Origin: Lutraria lutraria
Taxonomy: Eukaryota; Mollusca; Bivalvia; Venerida; Mactridae
Length of the DNA stretch: 64,000 nucleotides
Direction: 5' to 3'
NCBI GenBank assembly: GCA_964023205.1
Contig: OZ026835.1
Span: 4,484,414 to 4,548,413 of the forward strand
Shown here: in pieces, positions 57,301-64,000 of the stretch
Numbering within the stretch: the first letter of the stretch is position 1
Layout of the letters: each line of letters opens with the position of its first letter
The notes under the pieces: model-generated
Databases searched by the model: none
What the model was told of the DNA's origin: nothing
The model's input: the letters and a program-made list of their open reading frames with translations, nothing else
Program-made: the position numbers and the translations under genes

Positions 57301-59009
57301 AAGGATAACATTTGAATTATACATTTTAAGGCCAGATTTAAGTTATTATTTGTTTCTTTAAAAAATGACTTGATATCTCCATTACTTAAAATTAAAATAG
57401 AGGTTGCTTTTATGTACACAAGCTAGCAAATTTAAGTAGATATATGTTCCACACAAATAAGAGTTATTTGATTATGATACATGCATATGTTATAATATGT
57501 GGAAATGGACTAAATTAATAAAAAAAAAAACAATATTCCATAAACAAAAACAAAAATATTATGTCATGTTATAAGGACAATCATTATTTAAACCTAGGAT
57601 GACATGTGGCATTCATGCAGAATTAGCACTGAAGAAAAATTATTAAATTTTAATACTTCTCAATTTCATTCACATACAAAGAGTACATTAGCATGAAATT
57701 AAACAATTAGGTGATAGAAATAGTGGATAATAAACACACAGAATGTCAGGTGATAAATCAAAAACAACATAAAATAGTCATAAATACAATTGTTAGAAAA
57801 CAAGAAATATCTTCAAACAGACATAAGAGAGAATAGGACAAATAATGAAGTGATAGGGTCTGTGCAGTTTTCACATTGTAATGGTATGACAGTTTCCAAG
57901 GGAGAAATCTGAAACTTTTTCTAACAAAAGCATAATAAATGAGATATTCCATTGTCATAATAATAAATTATGCTCTGAACAAGTTTTAAAGCAATGATAA
58001 TTGTGACAAATGTGGCTTCATGGCCATAAAATACAGAAATATCTATAAAACCAATGAGTAACAATTGATACTGAGCTGCAGAGCCATGCATTTCTTTGCT
58101 CAATTCAACTTTTGTGTTTTAAATGCATACGTTAGATAAAATTAAATCAGAGGTTTGTTAGGAGGGCAGGGGCATACTGTGAAAGCCAAAAAAGATATTT
58201 TACCTTGATGATGCTATCAGACTTGGCCCTCACCTTCTCACGTAGCAAAGCCTCGATCTCAATACTAGAAAGGCTAGCATTAGCAGAGTGGAGGCTATTC
58301 TCTGCTACGGAACCTGTAACATAGATAAATTCATTTTTATTAACAGTCAAATAAAACATCTTTCATTAAAAAAAAAAAAAAAAATACATGTACTATTCAA
58401 CTTGATTGAGAGTGATTGATAAAGTCTTTAAAAAATAAGTAAGCTATAATGGAATAGAAATAAGTTCACATAATAATTCAACGTTTTGAAAGAAATCTTA
58501 TTTAATATGACTATCATGTGACCAAACTCTAGTGGTCCTTGCAAGAGTTGGGTGAAAATCATATTCCATGTATCATTATAACAATTTTGTCCTGTCTCTA
58601 AATGTAGCTTCATAACATATCATGTCATTACCAGTATTTATATTTGAAATACAAACAATAAAAAGTATACATGTATACATGTGTATGATAATAAAAACAG
58701 GTAGAATTATCTGACTGACATCCATAGAATTGACTCAATTACATCAGTAATTTTGTGAGTTCTTAATATGGGGATCTAAATTGAATGAACATGCTTTGTT
58801 CTTGATAAAAACACGTTTAAACACTTCAATAATGAAGTCTTGAATACAAGTGAGAATTCAACAATTTCTGACTTCTACTCACCAACAGAAGATGAGCGAC
58901 CACTTCTAGCAGACTCTCTGCAGCTATCCCCTCTAGTTCTAAGTGCAGGCCTGGCTGTAAACTGGACCCCAGAGGAGTCTGGAAGGAGGCCTGACATCAC
59001 AGATGCCAT
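29085..59009 (-). CDS. EFCAB6: EF-hand calcium-binding domain-containing protein 6, 29 coding exons
   Basis: Exons in transcription order: 59009-58883, 58313-58204, 55138-55019, 49956-49832, 49205-49139, 48528-48392, 47614-47496, 45209-45088, 44829-44681, 44117-44007, 43717-43597, 43277-43107, 41386-41312, 40887-40727, 40020-39853, 39283-39112, 38975-38718, 38381-38146, 37679-37583, 37148-37030, 36464-36231, 35516-35361, 34819-34627, 34222-34034, 31842-31615, 30996-30808, 30368-30182, 29750-29560, 29363-29085. Every junction is GT-AG, phases close throughout, and they total 1536 residues (human about 1500). The protein is a long string of paired EF-hands, about 22-24 hands, many lacking calcium ligands. 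In mammals EFCAB6 (DJBP) binds DJ-1 and is known from testis/sperm; the role here is inferred to be similar. The start ATG lies six bases after an acceptor (TTATTTCAG), so a noncoding 5' exon is expected. No frameshift or stop was found. Confidence 0.93.
30585..30766. mobile_element. Family G MITE with about 21-bp TIRs
   Basis: Left end TACAGTGCAACCTCTCCAAA and right end, inverted, TACAGTACAACCTCTCCAGA. A partial copy is at 13196-13338. 182 bp without coding sequence. EFCAB6 intron 26. Confidence 0.65.
30808..31842 (-). CDS. EFCAB6: EFCAB6 exons 25-26: eleventh EF-hand pair
   Basis: Residues 1180-1318. Exon 25 opens with the W-linker variant DSDRWLSSLQKSIRAQ (W1184), then EADFANMGVVSKEDFKNTI. 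Exon 26 has SLNINEFGNINYHEFVKRY (N1, N3, G6, E12) and a Pro/Arg-rich tail (RAMRPPPTPLPRSN). Confidence 0.85.
31997..33900. other. Middle of EFCAB6 intron 24, no recognised element
   Basis: AT-rich intron DNA. Short open frames at 32975-33401 on both strands are incidental. I see no exon with a plausible EF-hand pattern, and exons 24 and 25 join in phase without it. Confidence 0.5.
34034..35516 (-). CDS. EFCAB6: EFCAB6 exons 22-24: ninth and tenth EF-hand pairs
   Basis: Residues 1000-1179. Exon 22: RKYDTEKKGALSINEVQKVL (D1, E3, G6, E12). Exon 23: degenerate hand (CGLSTRKSRLNYEQFLAAFE) plus a pre-helix (AEAEHRLRELVASQTEVLE). Exon 24: AFDKDNSSRVPLPEFRRVL with good ligands (D1, D3, S5, E12), then a degenerate partner (LSVTGNKVNYCLFLDNY). 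Confidence 0.85.
34373..34496 (+). mobile_element. Family F MITE fragment
   Basis: GTGGCCTTTATTGACAGGTG, TTATTCGGAGGTGGCCACTT and the end ACAGGTTTGACTGTA. EFCAB6 intron 23. Confidence 0.55.
36085..36215. repeat. Short tandem duplication, about 55-bp unit
   Basis: Three degenerate units share TTAAATAAAGCAGCATTTGT-like and GTAACATACCA/AACTTGG sequence. EFCAB6 intron 21. Confidence 0.55.
36231..37679 (-). CDS. EFCAB6: EFCAB6 exons 19-21: eighth EF-hand pair
   Basis: Residues 850-1000. Exon 19 gives the helix SAEDAFDLIKRKAHQQFKDL. Exon 20 has a non-canonical hand (AFIKMGTKKNGVLKRRDL) with Gly at loop position 1. Exon 21 has MFDPHRQGFITHETFLERIG with Thr at position 12, then a Gln/Asn/Lys-rich linker (DDHNQEQQNKQERI). 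Confidence 0.85.
38146..39283 (-). CDS. EFCAB6: EFCAB6 exons 16-18: sixth and seventh EF-hand pairs
   Basis: Residues 628-850. Exon 16: GYDKRGKGSVSKKDFRQ. Exon 17: RLNFDERGRMQYSDFITNF, then the pre-helix SIEEIEKKLASKLRENF. Exon 18: YKYDENHTGMLTRSSFRRLL and HGINKKSKISYPEFLERF, closing with EGHKWLKSVHR (W844). The first hand of exon 18 has Ser at position 12. Confidence 0.85.
38593..38690. repeat. Tandem repeat, unit like TTTATTCAATTAACATGACC
   Basis: About four to five units of 20-24 bp in EFCAB6 intron 17, ending just before the exon-17 donor. Confidence 0.65.
39530..39800. repeat. Dispersed repeat with DR1-like AGGTCAAAGGTCA
   Basis: Has ATATACCCTCGCTTGGTTGA, TATGACCTTGAGCCTCTAGG and a perfect direct repeat AGGTCA-A-AGGTCA (39682-39694). 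Related sequence (GACCTTTGACCTACTGACCT) is at 42735 and 55622. EFCAB6 intron 15. Confidence 0.5.
39853..40887 (-). CDS. EFCAB6: EFCAB6 exons 14-15: fifth, degenerate EF-hand pair
   Basis: Residues 519-628. Pre-helix IEDILKEKITEYWKNV, then DYDYKGNSFVTHKNLKKVL with Asn at position 12, and MMNRCNNRTEKEINYVEFLE with an irregular loop. Both hands look unable to bind calcium. A linker rich in polar residues follows (DVQGLSTQISNGSFQREM). Confidence 0.85.
40409..40592 (+). repeat. Family H intronic repeat, copy 1
   Basis: TGCCAATGCTTGTCTGTTCA, CCTATGAAGTTTTATGTTAC, CTTATAGTTTCTGAGTTATG, ending in a hairpin TAGCTTGTC...GACAAGCTA. Three copies, all in EFCAB6 introns in the same orientation. Confidence 0.65.
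41312..43717 (-). CDS. EFCAB6: EFCAB6 exons 11-13: fourth EF-hand pair and W-linker
   Basis: Residues 396-518. Exons 11/12 split the loop DINRKGRVSRSE after its second residue; all key ligands are present. The second hand (IDPYHTNNISYQTFLELF) lacks the acidic residue at position 12. Exon 13 is the linker EGHKWLNSVHRVNEQ, nearly repeated at the end of exon 18. Confidence 0.85.
41462..41650 (+). repeat. Family H intronic repeat, copy 2
   Basis: TCACCACCTCAGTGAGATCT, CCTATAAAGTTTCATGTTGC, CTTATAGTTTCTGAGTTATG, TAGCTTGTC...GACAAGCT hairpin end. EFCAB6 intron 12. Confidence 0.65.
42720..42905 (+). repeat. Dispersed repeat (GACCTTTGACCTACTGACCT family)
   Basis: CCCCGACCTTTGACCTACTG, CAATAGGGGTCATCTACATA, TGATGACCAACCTCCC, then a GGACGGACCTACCAAC tail. 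A related copy is at 55615-55815. Widespread repeat type in bivalves by memory; not verified here. EFCAB6 intron 12. Confidence 0.55.
43444..43573 (+). mobile_element. Family F MITE fragment
   Basis: TATAAAGGCCACCTGTCAAT, AAAGGCCACATTTTGACTTT, GGTGGCCTTTGTTCACA; the terminal GGTTTGACTGTA is lost. EFCAB6 intron 11. Confidence 0.55.
44007..45209 (-). CDS. EFCAB6: EFCAB6 exons 8-10: third EF-hand pair
   Basis: Residues 269-396. Exon 8 is a Gln/Arg-rich linker (NYRQRQEDEHMLQS) ending in a helix. Exon 9 holds SFDTHLDGFVSVDDLRAIL (D1, D5, G6, D12). Exon 10 holds a degenerate hand (VQASGRIGWEDFLEKFQE). It runs into a Trp linker (NHKW) at the exon 10/11 junction, W397. Confidence 0.85.
45402..45590 (+). 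repeat. Family H intronic repeat, copy 3
   Basis: TGTGCCAACGCTCGTCTGTT, CCTATGAAGTTCCATGTTGC, CTTATAGTTTCTGAGACATG; the end hairpin is degraded (ATAGCTCAAC...GCCGAGCTA). EFCAB6 intron 7. Confidence 0.6.
45994..46371. mobile_element. TTAA-flanked MITE-like element carrying a CRE palindrome
   Basis: TTAA at 45990-45993 and 46372-46375 flank GTCCCATAAGCTT and, inverted, AGCCCCATAAGCTT. The 378-bp interior includes a perfect TGACGTCA (46203-46210), the CREB/ATF consensus. No coding frame. EFCAB6 intron 7. Confidence 0.5.
47057..47185 (+). mobile_element. Family F MITE
   Basis: Both ends are present: TACAGTTGAACCTG at the left and CACAGGTTTGACAGTA at the right. Shorter than others. EFCAB6 intron 7. 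Confidence 0.65.
47224..47391 (+). mobile_element. Family F MITE, adjacent copy
   Basis: TACAATCAAACCTGTAGTAG at the left and CACAAGTTTGACTA at the right, only about 40 bp from the previous copy and in the same orientation. Confidence 0.65.
47496..49205 (-). CDS. EFCAB6: EFCAB6 exons 5-7: second EF-hand pair
   Basis: Residues 161-269. Exon 5 has the pre-helix INVDMIEKLLKEK. Exon 6 has LFDYNRDGRIQRHEMRRVI, the most canonical loop of the N-terminal half (D1, N3, D5, G6, I8, E12). Exon 7 has RYDFHHTGMVSYKDFLSRLG (D1, G6, D12), split across the exon 6/7 junction. Confidence 0.85.
47690..48300 (+). repeat. Probable decayed retroelement or dispersed repeat tail
   Basis: Left part GCCCACAATCATTGCCACCA and TTTGATGAAGATCAGATAAA resembles bivalve dispersed repeats. 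The right end CAAATAAAATATTGTCATTG looks like a retroposon 3' tail. No reverse-transcriptase frame was found. EFCAB6 intron 6. Confidence 0.3.
48577..48757 (+). mobile_element. Family F MITE
   Basis: AGACAAACCTGTGAACAAAG at the left, a middle reading AATATGGCCTTTATTGACAG, and ACACAGGTTTGACTGTA at the right. EFCAB6 intron 5. Confidence 0.65.
49832..55138 (-). CDS. EFCAB6: EFCAB6 exons 3-4: first EF-hand pair
   Basis: Residues 80-161. Exon 3 (55138-55019) holds AFKTYDVNQTSSVTKGEF, a near-canonical loop (D1, N3, T5, T9, E12; Ser instead of Gly at 6). Exon 4 (49956-49832) holds the partner with a degenerate loop (VTKNPNGTVRYADFLDKF), probably not binding calcium. The intron between them is 5.1 kb and contains the 30-bp minisatellite. 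Confidence 0.85.
50035..50090. repeat. Small family A remnant with RFX-like core
   Basis: ATTTTGTTACCATAGCAACC followed by AAAAATTATG resembles 135-175. EFCAB6 intron 3. Confidence 0.4.
50100..51890. other. EFCAB6 intron 3, left part: AT-rich, no element recognised
   Basis: A segment at 50813-50862 resembles 56942-56992 in intron 2. Otherwise I see nothing beyond AT-rich sequence and chance open frames. Confidence 0.5.
51901..52460. repeat. 30-bp minisatellite, 18 units in perfect register
   Basis: Unit GTGACAGACTGGTTTATTAT plus TTAGTTCTGT. Eighteen units fill 51901-52440 exactly, with no indel, then a partial unit. Variation is concentrated at a few positions (TATTAT, TACTAT, TACCAT, TATCAT). 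The minus strand is open in one frame through 51757-52569 and would encode repeats of TELNNKPVCH, with residue 5 varying among N, S, G and D; the plus strand is also open in one frame. Because 30 is a multiple of 3, openness of both strands can follow from the unit alone. It lies in EFCAB6 intron 3 with no fitting splice signals recognised, so I call it a repeat, not a gene. Confidence 0.9.
52600..54030. other. EFCAB6 intron 3, right part: AT-rich, no element recognised
   Basis: No repeat family or exon was recognised. Short open frames such as 52656-52877 (minus) lack family resemblance. Confidence 0.5.
54039..54112. mobile_element. Fold-back hairpin element, copy 1
   Basis: 28-base arms (left GAGGGCTCAGCGCAACACTG then TCGTAACT) pair with the inverted right arm with two mismatches around an 18-base loop (TGTTCTTATTTCAATATG). 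A second copy in opposite orientation is at 62179-62262. EFCAB6 intron 3. Confidence 0.8.
55275..55450. repeat. Decayed relative of the 20419-21306 element interior
   Basis: Shares order and sequence with 20705-20880: GTCAATAGAGCCAAATTAAA, GTGGCCGACC, ATTTCCATATTTTAACTCAG, GCCGATTAAAT. No TIR remains visible. Confidence 0.5.
55615..55815 (+). repeat. Dispersed repeat (GACCTTTGACCTACTGACCT family), copy 2
   Basis: AACCTTTGACCTACTGACCT, GGTTGTCATGAGGAACCACC, GTATGAAGTTTGATGAATGT, ACAGACAGACAGGCTGG. Same head as 42735 with a longer body. EFCAB6 intron 2. Confidence 0.55.
58204..59009 (-). CDS. EFCAB6: EFCAB6 exons 1-2: Ser/Arg-rich N terminus
   Basis: Residues 1-79. No EF-hand; starts MASVMSGLLPDSSG, then a basic Ser/Arg stretch (RESARSGRSSSVGS), predicted disordered. 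The end (SIEIEALLREKVRAKSDSII) is the helix that recurs before most EF-hand pairs in this protein, with an I-E-I/L-L-K-E-K pattern. Intron 2 after it is about 3.1 kb. Confidence 0.85.
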
Positions 59010-60816
59010 GTCCACTGAAATAAAAATAAAAGCATAAATGAATAAATATCTTTGGTAAGTACTGATTTATGAGGATGTTTCAATGGATTATGATAAAATG
59101 AATATACAATGTATAGTGTTTGTTATTTATCAAGGGTTCATTGGCACAGCCATTTAAATGTTGTCACACTAATTCCTATAGTGACTTGGTAAGCTAGAAT
59201 TAATTGTGCAGTCTTGAAATCAAAACACACAGAAATTATGTTGACCAGTGACATAAAAATGTGCAACCATCCATGGCCCTTCATTTTTCCTTATATTTGA
59301 AGCTATAAAAAATATAGGGAAAATGAGAAAAATGAATTAAATGAACAATTTAAACTAACCACAGACTAACATTTACACAGGGTTTTACACTGACTTAAAG
59401 TCTCGGGTCCTTAGGACTCATGCAAGCTGTTGCTTTAGTGGGGTACAGTCATGAGTTACAGGGGTCCCTATGTCATTCTGAGTTACAGCTAGTTTATAGT
59501 TTATTATACAAGTCCCTAATTTTGTGAGAATTAATGTGCTTGTTATTCTTCACATAAAAAATATCAATGACCTGTTTTCAGTCTAGATAATGTAAAAAAA
59601 AAAATAGCTTATCAAAACTTATGCAGTGATCTTCCTTATTTTAATACCAGTAGTATATATCTTATGGAAAGTCTGCGTCCCACTGGACTTGATTTGGACA
59701 TTTTTAGGGGTCCTGGGTAGAATTTTTGGCATATTTGATGCAGAAAAATGCGTCCTGTTAATCCCTAGAATACAATTTACTTTTAAGAAAAAATATTTGT
59801 GCAGAATATACATGTACATGTGCACTACTTTTTTAATGATTGTAGGAAATTGCGGTGTTAAGTCATCATCTTCAAACAGTCTTGCTTATGATTGGATTAA
59901 GTCTTCAGTAACTTGTTTGTGTGTCAATTAACCAAAAGCTCTAATTAAGGTTCCAGCAATTCTTCTCTAGGTTTACTATATTAACAATAAACCTTGTGTT
60001 AGTTGTTCAGGCATATTTTTGTATGTACATTAGAATTTTAGCAGGGGTGTGGGTGAAGAATACCACATACATTTATCATTCATTATGCTAATTGTATATA
60101 TGTGATCCTTGCCATGGATTAAGGTATTTTGATTTGTTATTCTTTACAATTTCTAATCTAGATCTACATCTATCAGGCACGAAAGAATTAGAGGACGACT
60201 GTCTATAGCTGATACAAGTCTAGTTCTTGGTACTATAACTAAATTGGTCTTTTTGATTTTGTCTTGTTGGCCATTTGATAAACTGCGAGAATAGTTCATC
60301 GGACATCGCCAAAGACCTTCAATTAATACAAGCCAGGCAATGAGAGCAAACTGTTTGTTCTCCCAAAAATATGACAGCTTTAATCAGAAAGCCTTGAAAA
60401 CAGAAGTTAATGGTATGTTTACACAAGACTTAATCAAAGATTACAAAAAGCTTAGGATAAATTATAACGGCTGATATTTCTTTTCGATAATTTCATCGTG
60501 AGTGTACATGAATTACAAAGCGTATAACGAGGCGATGTTTTGGTTTTACTCTTCAACAGACACAAAATAAGCATCATATTGTCCATGAATATTTAAAGAA
60601 ACGGACATTTAACTCATCGTTCAACTCAATCGTGGACAAAATATACAGACGATTAAAATGCGAATAATAAGCAATTAAACAAGTTTGTAAACGTGTCAGT
60701 GGTCGATACTCATTCAAATTATATTACATATTAATGTTATTACTTACATCAGTATGATTAAATCCAATTATACCCAGAAAACATCAGTGAAAGGCTACAC
60801 TTAACCTGTATCTTAC

Positions 60817-60833
60817 TTGGTTGCCATGCAAAA
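60817..60833 (-). promoter_or_regulatory. X-box-like RFX site near the putative EFCAB6 5' end
   Basis: GTTGCCATGCAAAA (60820-60833, + strand) has a perfect left RFX half-site (GTTGCC-AT) and an imperfect right half. On the minus strand a good donor (CCAA|GTAAGA) follows at once, so this may mark the end of the noncoding first exon; another good donor (GAT|GTAAGT) is near 60747. RFX sites drive many ciliary genes, which fits EFCAB6. Speculative. Confidence 0.25.
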
Positions 60834-61149
60834 TAATGCCGACATGTACACATTAGACTGTGTTACCAATTTTTCTGTTTTTGTCGTCTACTGAATTTTC
60901 GGAACACAGTCATGTGTTAATGACCCAAAGCATTTTACTACAGGAAAGATTCAGAATATACTTATTAACCCAACGGATTTTAATGTATGAAAATGCAAAA
61001 CATGTTCTGTACGTGCGCTAATTCGCTTAAAGAGGAAAGGGGCGAATGTATTTATTTAATCACTGATCATTTGACTTTTAATAGTTGATCCAGGAAGGTG
61101 CTTTTCATCATGATAAAAGAGTTTTACTTGAGATCTTGAGGACTAATAT

Positions 61150-61215
61150 TTATAATAAATAAATGAATGAATGAATAAATAAATAATTAATAAACATTTA
61201 AATAAATAAATAAAT
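61150..61215. repeat. AAAT/AATG simple repeat
   Basis: Runs of AATAAATAAATGAATGAATG type with interruptions. Confidence 0.75.
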
Positions 61216-61584
61216 TCTAATGAACGAACAATACTTCATTTTTTTGTAAGAATAATTTTATGAAATATATTTTATCGTAATAATAATTCCATAAATCTAA
61301 TTTTCATGAAAACAATTTTGACCATTATGAAAAACACTTCACACTTTATTAATTTGCCTCCAACAACTGCATTTCACCTGCTGTATTTGTACCCTTTATA
61401 TCTTTGTTGTCTGATACCCTTCTATTTCTTTGTGGTCAGCATTTTCCCTCTATTTCTATATTGTCTGCGTGATCCATGCATTTTTAAACCCACCCTAATC
61501 TTTACCCTATTGCCTCGTATATGCTCCTATGTGACGAGTGGTAGAAATTCTTCCTGTTTTATCAGTTTTTATACTAAATACAAG

Positions 61585-61815
61585 TACATTCAAACCTGTT
61601 TGAGTGACCACCTCTGAATAAAAACCATCCTGTGAATTAAGGCCAATATTTATAAATATAAACAATATTTAAATAAATAAACTACTAAATACAAATGTAT
61701 ATAAAACCATTATTAATAGTTTAGAATAGAATGACCTCTAAACAAAAGCCACCTGTCAATAAATGTCATATTTTGTCTTTCCCAAAGGTGGCCTTTGTTC
61801 ATAGGGTTGACTGTA
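61585..61815 (+). mobile_element. Family F MITE
   Basis: TACATTCAAACCTGTTTGAG at the left and GGGTTGACTGTA at the right, with AAAAGCCACCTGTCAATAAA and GTCTTTCCCAAAGGTGGCC inside. Slightly expanded by an AT-rich middle. Confidence 0.65.
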
Positions 61816-62178
61816 GATGATTTGTTCATGGATGTATTGGAATTAGATTACATAGCAACAGTTTTGCCAGTTGGTACCTCAGCTGATAAGGTGTTCAAAT
61901 ACTGTCATGTATTTGATCAACTGATGTACACCACCAAGCCACATTTGTGCTGGTCAATCAATCATATAGACCTTGAGTTCTTGCACATTGTTGGATGTTC
62001 ACTTGGCAAAGAATGATGCAACAAATTTTGGCAAAATGACCTCAGAATTTTCTTTTGTCTGGTGAGAGAAAAATGACACAATTGTATTAACACACAAGTT
62101 GCAGACAAGTATTTTCTGTTTTAATACAGCCATAGTGTCCATAAAAGGCAGATCTGGCATGGCTTGACAAAATATCAC
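61816..62178. other. Unexplained stretch between WDR3 and EFCAB6
   Basis: Less AT-rich than its surroundings, with open frames on both strands (for example about 120 codons on the minus strand to 61999). I recognise no protein family and no splice structure. It could be an old mobile element bracketed by a family-F MITE and the hairpin element. Confidence 0.3.
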
Positions 62179-62262
62179 ATATCGAGGGTTCAGCGCAACA
62201 GTGTTGTAACTCATATTGAAATAAGAGCAAGTTACGACAGTGTTGCGCTGAGCCCTCGATAT
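62179..62262. mobile_element. Fold-back hairpin element, copy 2 (opposite orientation)
   Basis: Arms of about 33 bases (starting ATATCGAGGGTTCAGCGC) pair with the inverted right arm ending GAGCCCTCGATAT. The loop CATATTGAAATAAGAGCA is the reverse complement of the copy-1 loop at 17 of 18 positions, so the whole element lies inverted relative to 54039-54112. Confidence 0.8.
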
Positions 62263-62610
62263 ATGAGGTGGAGGGGAATCATTAACATCATGATCCAAAG
62301 ATACATTGGCTACAGTTTTGCACCAGGGTACTTGCCAATGTATTATGTTGATCTGAATGAACACAAGACCAGAATGTCACATAAATTCCATATCAAAGTA
62401 TCAGCCCTTCTCACTCCACTACTTCTATTTGATAACTTTGGCATCTCATATAGGATACTGAGTCCCTTAAAATAGATGTAAGTGAACAGATTCTATACAT
62501 TTACAACATGGTTTGTGTTGTATTATACTGACATCCAGCTATATGGAGTTGTTAGTCCATTTCATATAAATTATGGCAGTGTCATGTTTGTGGAGTACTT
62601 GTAAATGGAG

Positions 62611-62799
62611 TACAGTCAAATCTGTTCTAGTGACCATCTCCAAATATAGGCCATTATATGAATATAGATATATATTATTATATTCTTTTAGAGACAGTTA
62701 TTATTTCAAACAAAATGACCCCAAAATAAAGGCCTCCTGTCAATAAAGGCGACAATCTGTCTTTCCCATGGGTAGCCCTTGTTCACAAGTTTGACTGTA
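62611..62799 (+). mobile_element. Family F MITE
   Basis: TACAGTCAAATCTGTTCTAG at the left and CACAAGTTTGACTGTA at the right: near-intact terminal inverted repeats. It lies between the WDR3 stop and EFCAB6. Confidence 0.7.
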
Positions 62800-62958
62800 T
62801 GTTGTATTTTGACAACATATAGACACATAGAAACATTCCATTTTATCAAAGTTCCATAAATGTACAGTATATAGAGAAAACAACTACATTCATAGACACC
62901 TATATATCCAAATTGTATTCACATACATGTACATTTTAAAATCATAATAATAACAAAA

Positions 62959-63830
62959 TCAAGTCTTAATTGTAAGAATTGCTTTCTTTTTGCGTTTCTT
63001 CTTCTTTTCTTTAAACTTCTGAGTAGCATCTGTGAAAAATATGACCTCTCCTGACTGTTCCAGATCTCTTTGTAAAAACTCCAGACCAGCTAAATTGAAA
63101 CCAATTCTATCCTGAAATATGACAGAATATTCATGCTTAATTAAAGAACAATGTGACGATGTAGTCAGAAGAGTACTCAGCATACATGTAGATAAACACA
63201 TGAAAATATTTTGGATATACAAAGCCAAGCAACTCTTAATTACATGAGTAAATTTGAATAAATCAAGGGCATCAACTCTTTTATCTCAGTGTCCTATTTG
63301 TCCTATAATCAACCCTAAATTCATACTTTCTAAGCCTGGTAAAATAGAAAACTTCAGTAATATTAAACAAGCTCCAACGGAAAACAACATCAGTGTTGTT
63401 CATCTTTACTCTGCATACAAGTGTTAACCTGTTACCACAAATCTCATAAGCAACACCTTACATTAACTTAACCAGTTTTCCTGGACTGTTTTCTAACTAG
63501 TACTAAATTACCCTTCTCCAAGGAGCTGGCAACTTCTCCACATTTGGTGGATAGTCAAAATGTTTGTCAAATTATCATAAAAGGGTATAATCTCAGACAG
63601 TATCTTCAGTCAAATAAAACCATGAATGAGCAAATTATATTTTGAGCTTAGTAAATTGTTCATAATAATCTTTAATTCAATATGACGTTTTAAGTGAATA
63701 AAGAAGAAAGAAGTGTTATAAGAATATTGAACATACTCTCATTGCTGTGACTTTTTCCAGTGTGAGTGTCCTCAGTTTGTCAATCACTGGTAGAAGTTCA
63801 CTACATAAAGTTATCTGCCCATGATGGACT
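62959..63830 (-). CDS. WDR3: WD repeat protein 3 (Utp12), last two exons
   Basis: Exons 63830-63737 and 63111-62959, joined in phase; the rest lies beyond the right edge. WDR3 is the orthologue of yeast Utp12/Dip2, part of the U3-containing small-subunit processome in the nucleolus. Seen: VHHGQITLCSELLPVIDKLR, TLEKVTAMRDRIGFNLAGLE, FLQRDLEQSGEVIFFTDATQ, then a Lys/Arg-rich tail (KFKEKKKKRKKKAILTIKT) that ends the protein. The IGFN-(M/L)AGL and FF-DAT motifs and the basic tail match the C-terminal Utp12 domain of WDR3. The WD repeats themselves are outside the window. Same strand as EFCAB6, about 3.9 kb downstream of its ATG. Confidence 0.8.
63467..63595 (+). mobile_element. Partial SINE body (same family as 10482-10735)
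   Basis: AACCAGTTTTCCTGGACTGT, TAACTAGTACTAAATTACCC and GGTATAATCTC follow the order seen at about 10548-10660. The tRNA-like head is missing. WDR3 last intron. Confidence 0.5.
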
Positions 63831-64000
63831 CTGAAAATAAAGAACAAGTTTTTAAGTTTGGAAGCAAAAACTAGCACTAACAAGCTCTCTCTGACATTTT
63901 AAAGTATATCTGAATAGGAAGGGAGCTGCTGTATTCTCAAGAGGCTCACAGAAAAGATTGGGTGTTTCCTAATTGTGTTGCCCCTATTCAACAGTCAGTC

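Larger units (their letters stand above)
55139..58203. other. EFCAB6 intron 2
   Basis: 3.1 kb, AT-rich. 55275-55450 is related to the interior of the TA-flanked element at 20419-21306 (shared GGTGTCAATAGAGCCAAATT-like and TTTCCATATTTTAACTCAGT). 55615-55815 is a GACCTTTGACCT-family repeat. 56046-56402 carries a chance minus-strand open frame without recognisable motifs. 56942-56992 resembles 50813-50862. Confidence 0.55.
59015..61580. other. 5' flank and noncoding 5' intron of EFCAB6
   Basis: No coding exon was recognised. 61140-61215 is an AAAT/AATG simple repeat. 60700-60900 is the likeliest transcription start region of EFCAB6, from splice donors and lower AT content. Open frames at 59619-59931 on both strands look incidental. 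Confidence 0.4.

Noticed and set aside
61999..62364. 121-codon minus-strand open frame
   Set aside because: It runs through the hairpin element and has no recognisable motif.

Overview
This is eukaryotic nuclear DNA, AT-rich and intron-rich, and most likely from a bivalve mollusc. That reading rests on invertebrate-type orthologues with short exons and on abundant dispersed repeats of the kinds seen in bivalve genomes: tRNA-headed SINEs, many non-autonomous DNA elements, elements with a tandem core of about 168 bp, and repeats carrying ATACCCCCAGAT or GACCTTTGACCT-type motifs. The species cannot be named from the sequence alone.

Four protein genes can be rebuilt exon by exon with matching splice phases. 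(1) MRPS31, + strand, 924-14589: 10 coding exons, 414 residues, a mitoribosomal small-subunit protein. (2) A MOLO1-family gene (modulator of levamisole receptor), + strand, 19020-24358: 5 coding exons, 239 residues, with a signal peptide, TPM-like domain and C-terminal hydrophobic tail. (3) EFCAB6, - strand, 59009-29085: 29 coding exons, 1536 residues, a very long multi-EF-hand protein that fills nearly half the window. (4) The last two exons of WDR3/UTP12, - strand, 63830-62959, which runs off the right edge. The genes are functionally unrelated (mitochondrial translation, receptor modulation, a cilium/sperm-type EF-hand protein, ribosome biogenesis), so nothing suggests a cluster or operon.

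The rest is introns and intergenic DNA packed with mobile elements. Several are bounded precisely here by terminal inverted repeats and target duplications: a hAT-like element (4681-5577, 8-bp duplication), a 1059-bp element with perfect 15-bp TIRs (1762-2820), a Tc1/mariner-like element (20419-21306, TA duplication), a 498-bp element with perfect 26-bp TIRs (18068-18565), and two TTAA-flanked elements (11713-12195, 45994-46371). Two of these are nested inside two copies of one tandem-core family, so each copy shows the empty site for the other. About nine copies of a family of roughly 170 bp ending in TACAGTCAAACCTGT, several SINEs, a fold-back hairpin present twice in opposite orientation, and a 34-bp perfect palindrome complete the picture.

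The oddest object is a 30-bp minisatellite of 18 units without a single indel in EFCAB6 intron 3. It stays open in one frame on both strands and would encode a Cys-His decapeptide repeat on the EFCAB6 strand. I do not claim a new biological system. The strongest leads are that array, the W-motif linkers that recur in EFCAB6, and RFX/X-box-like sequences spread by a repeat family.
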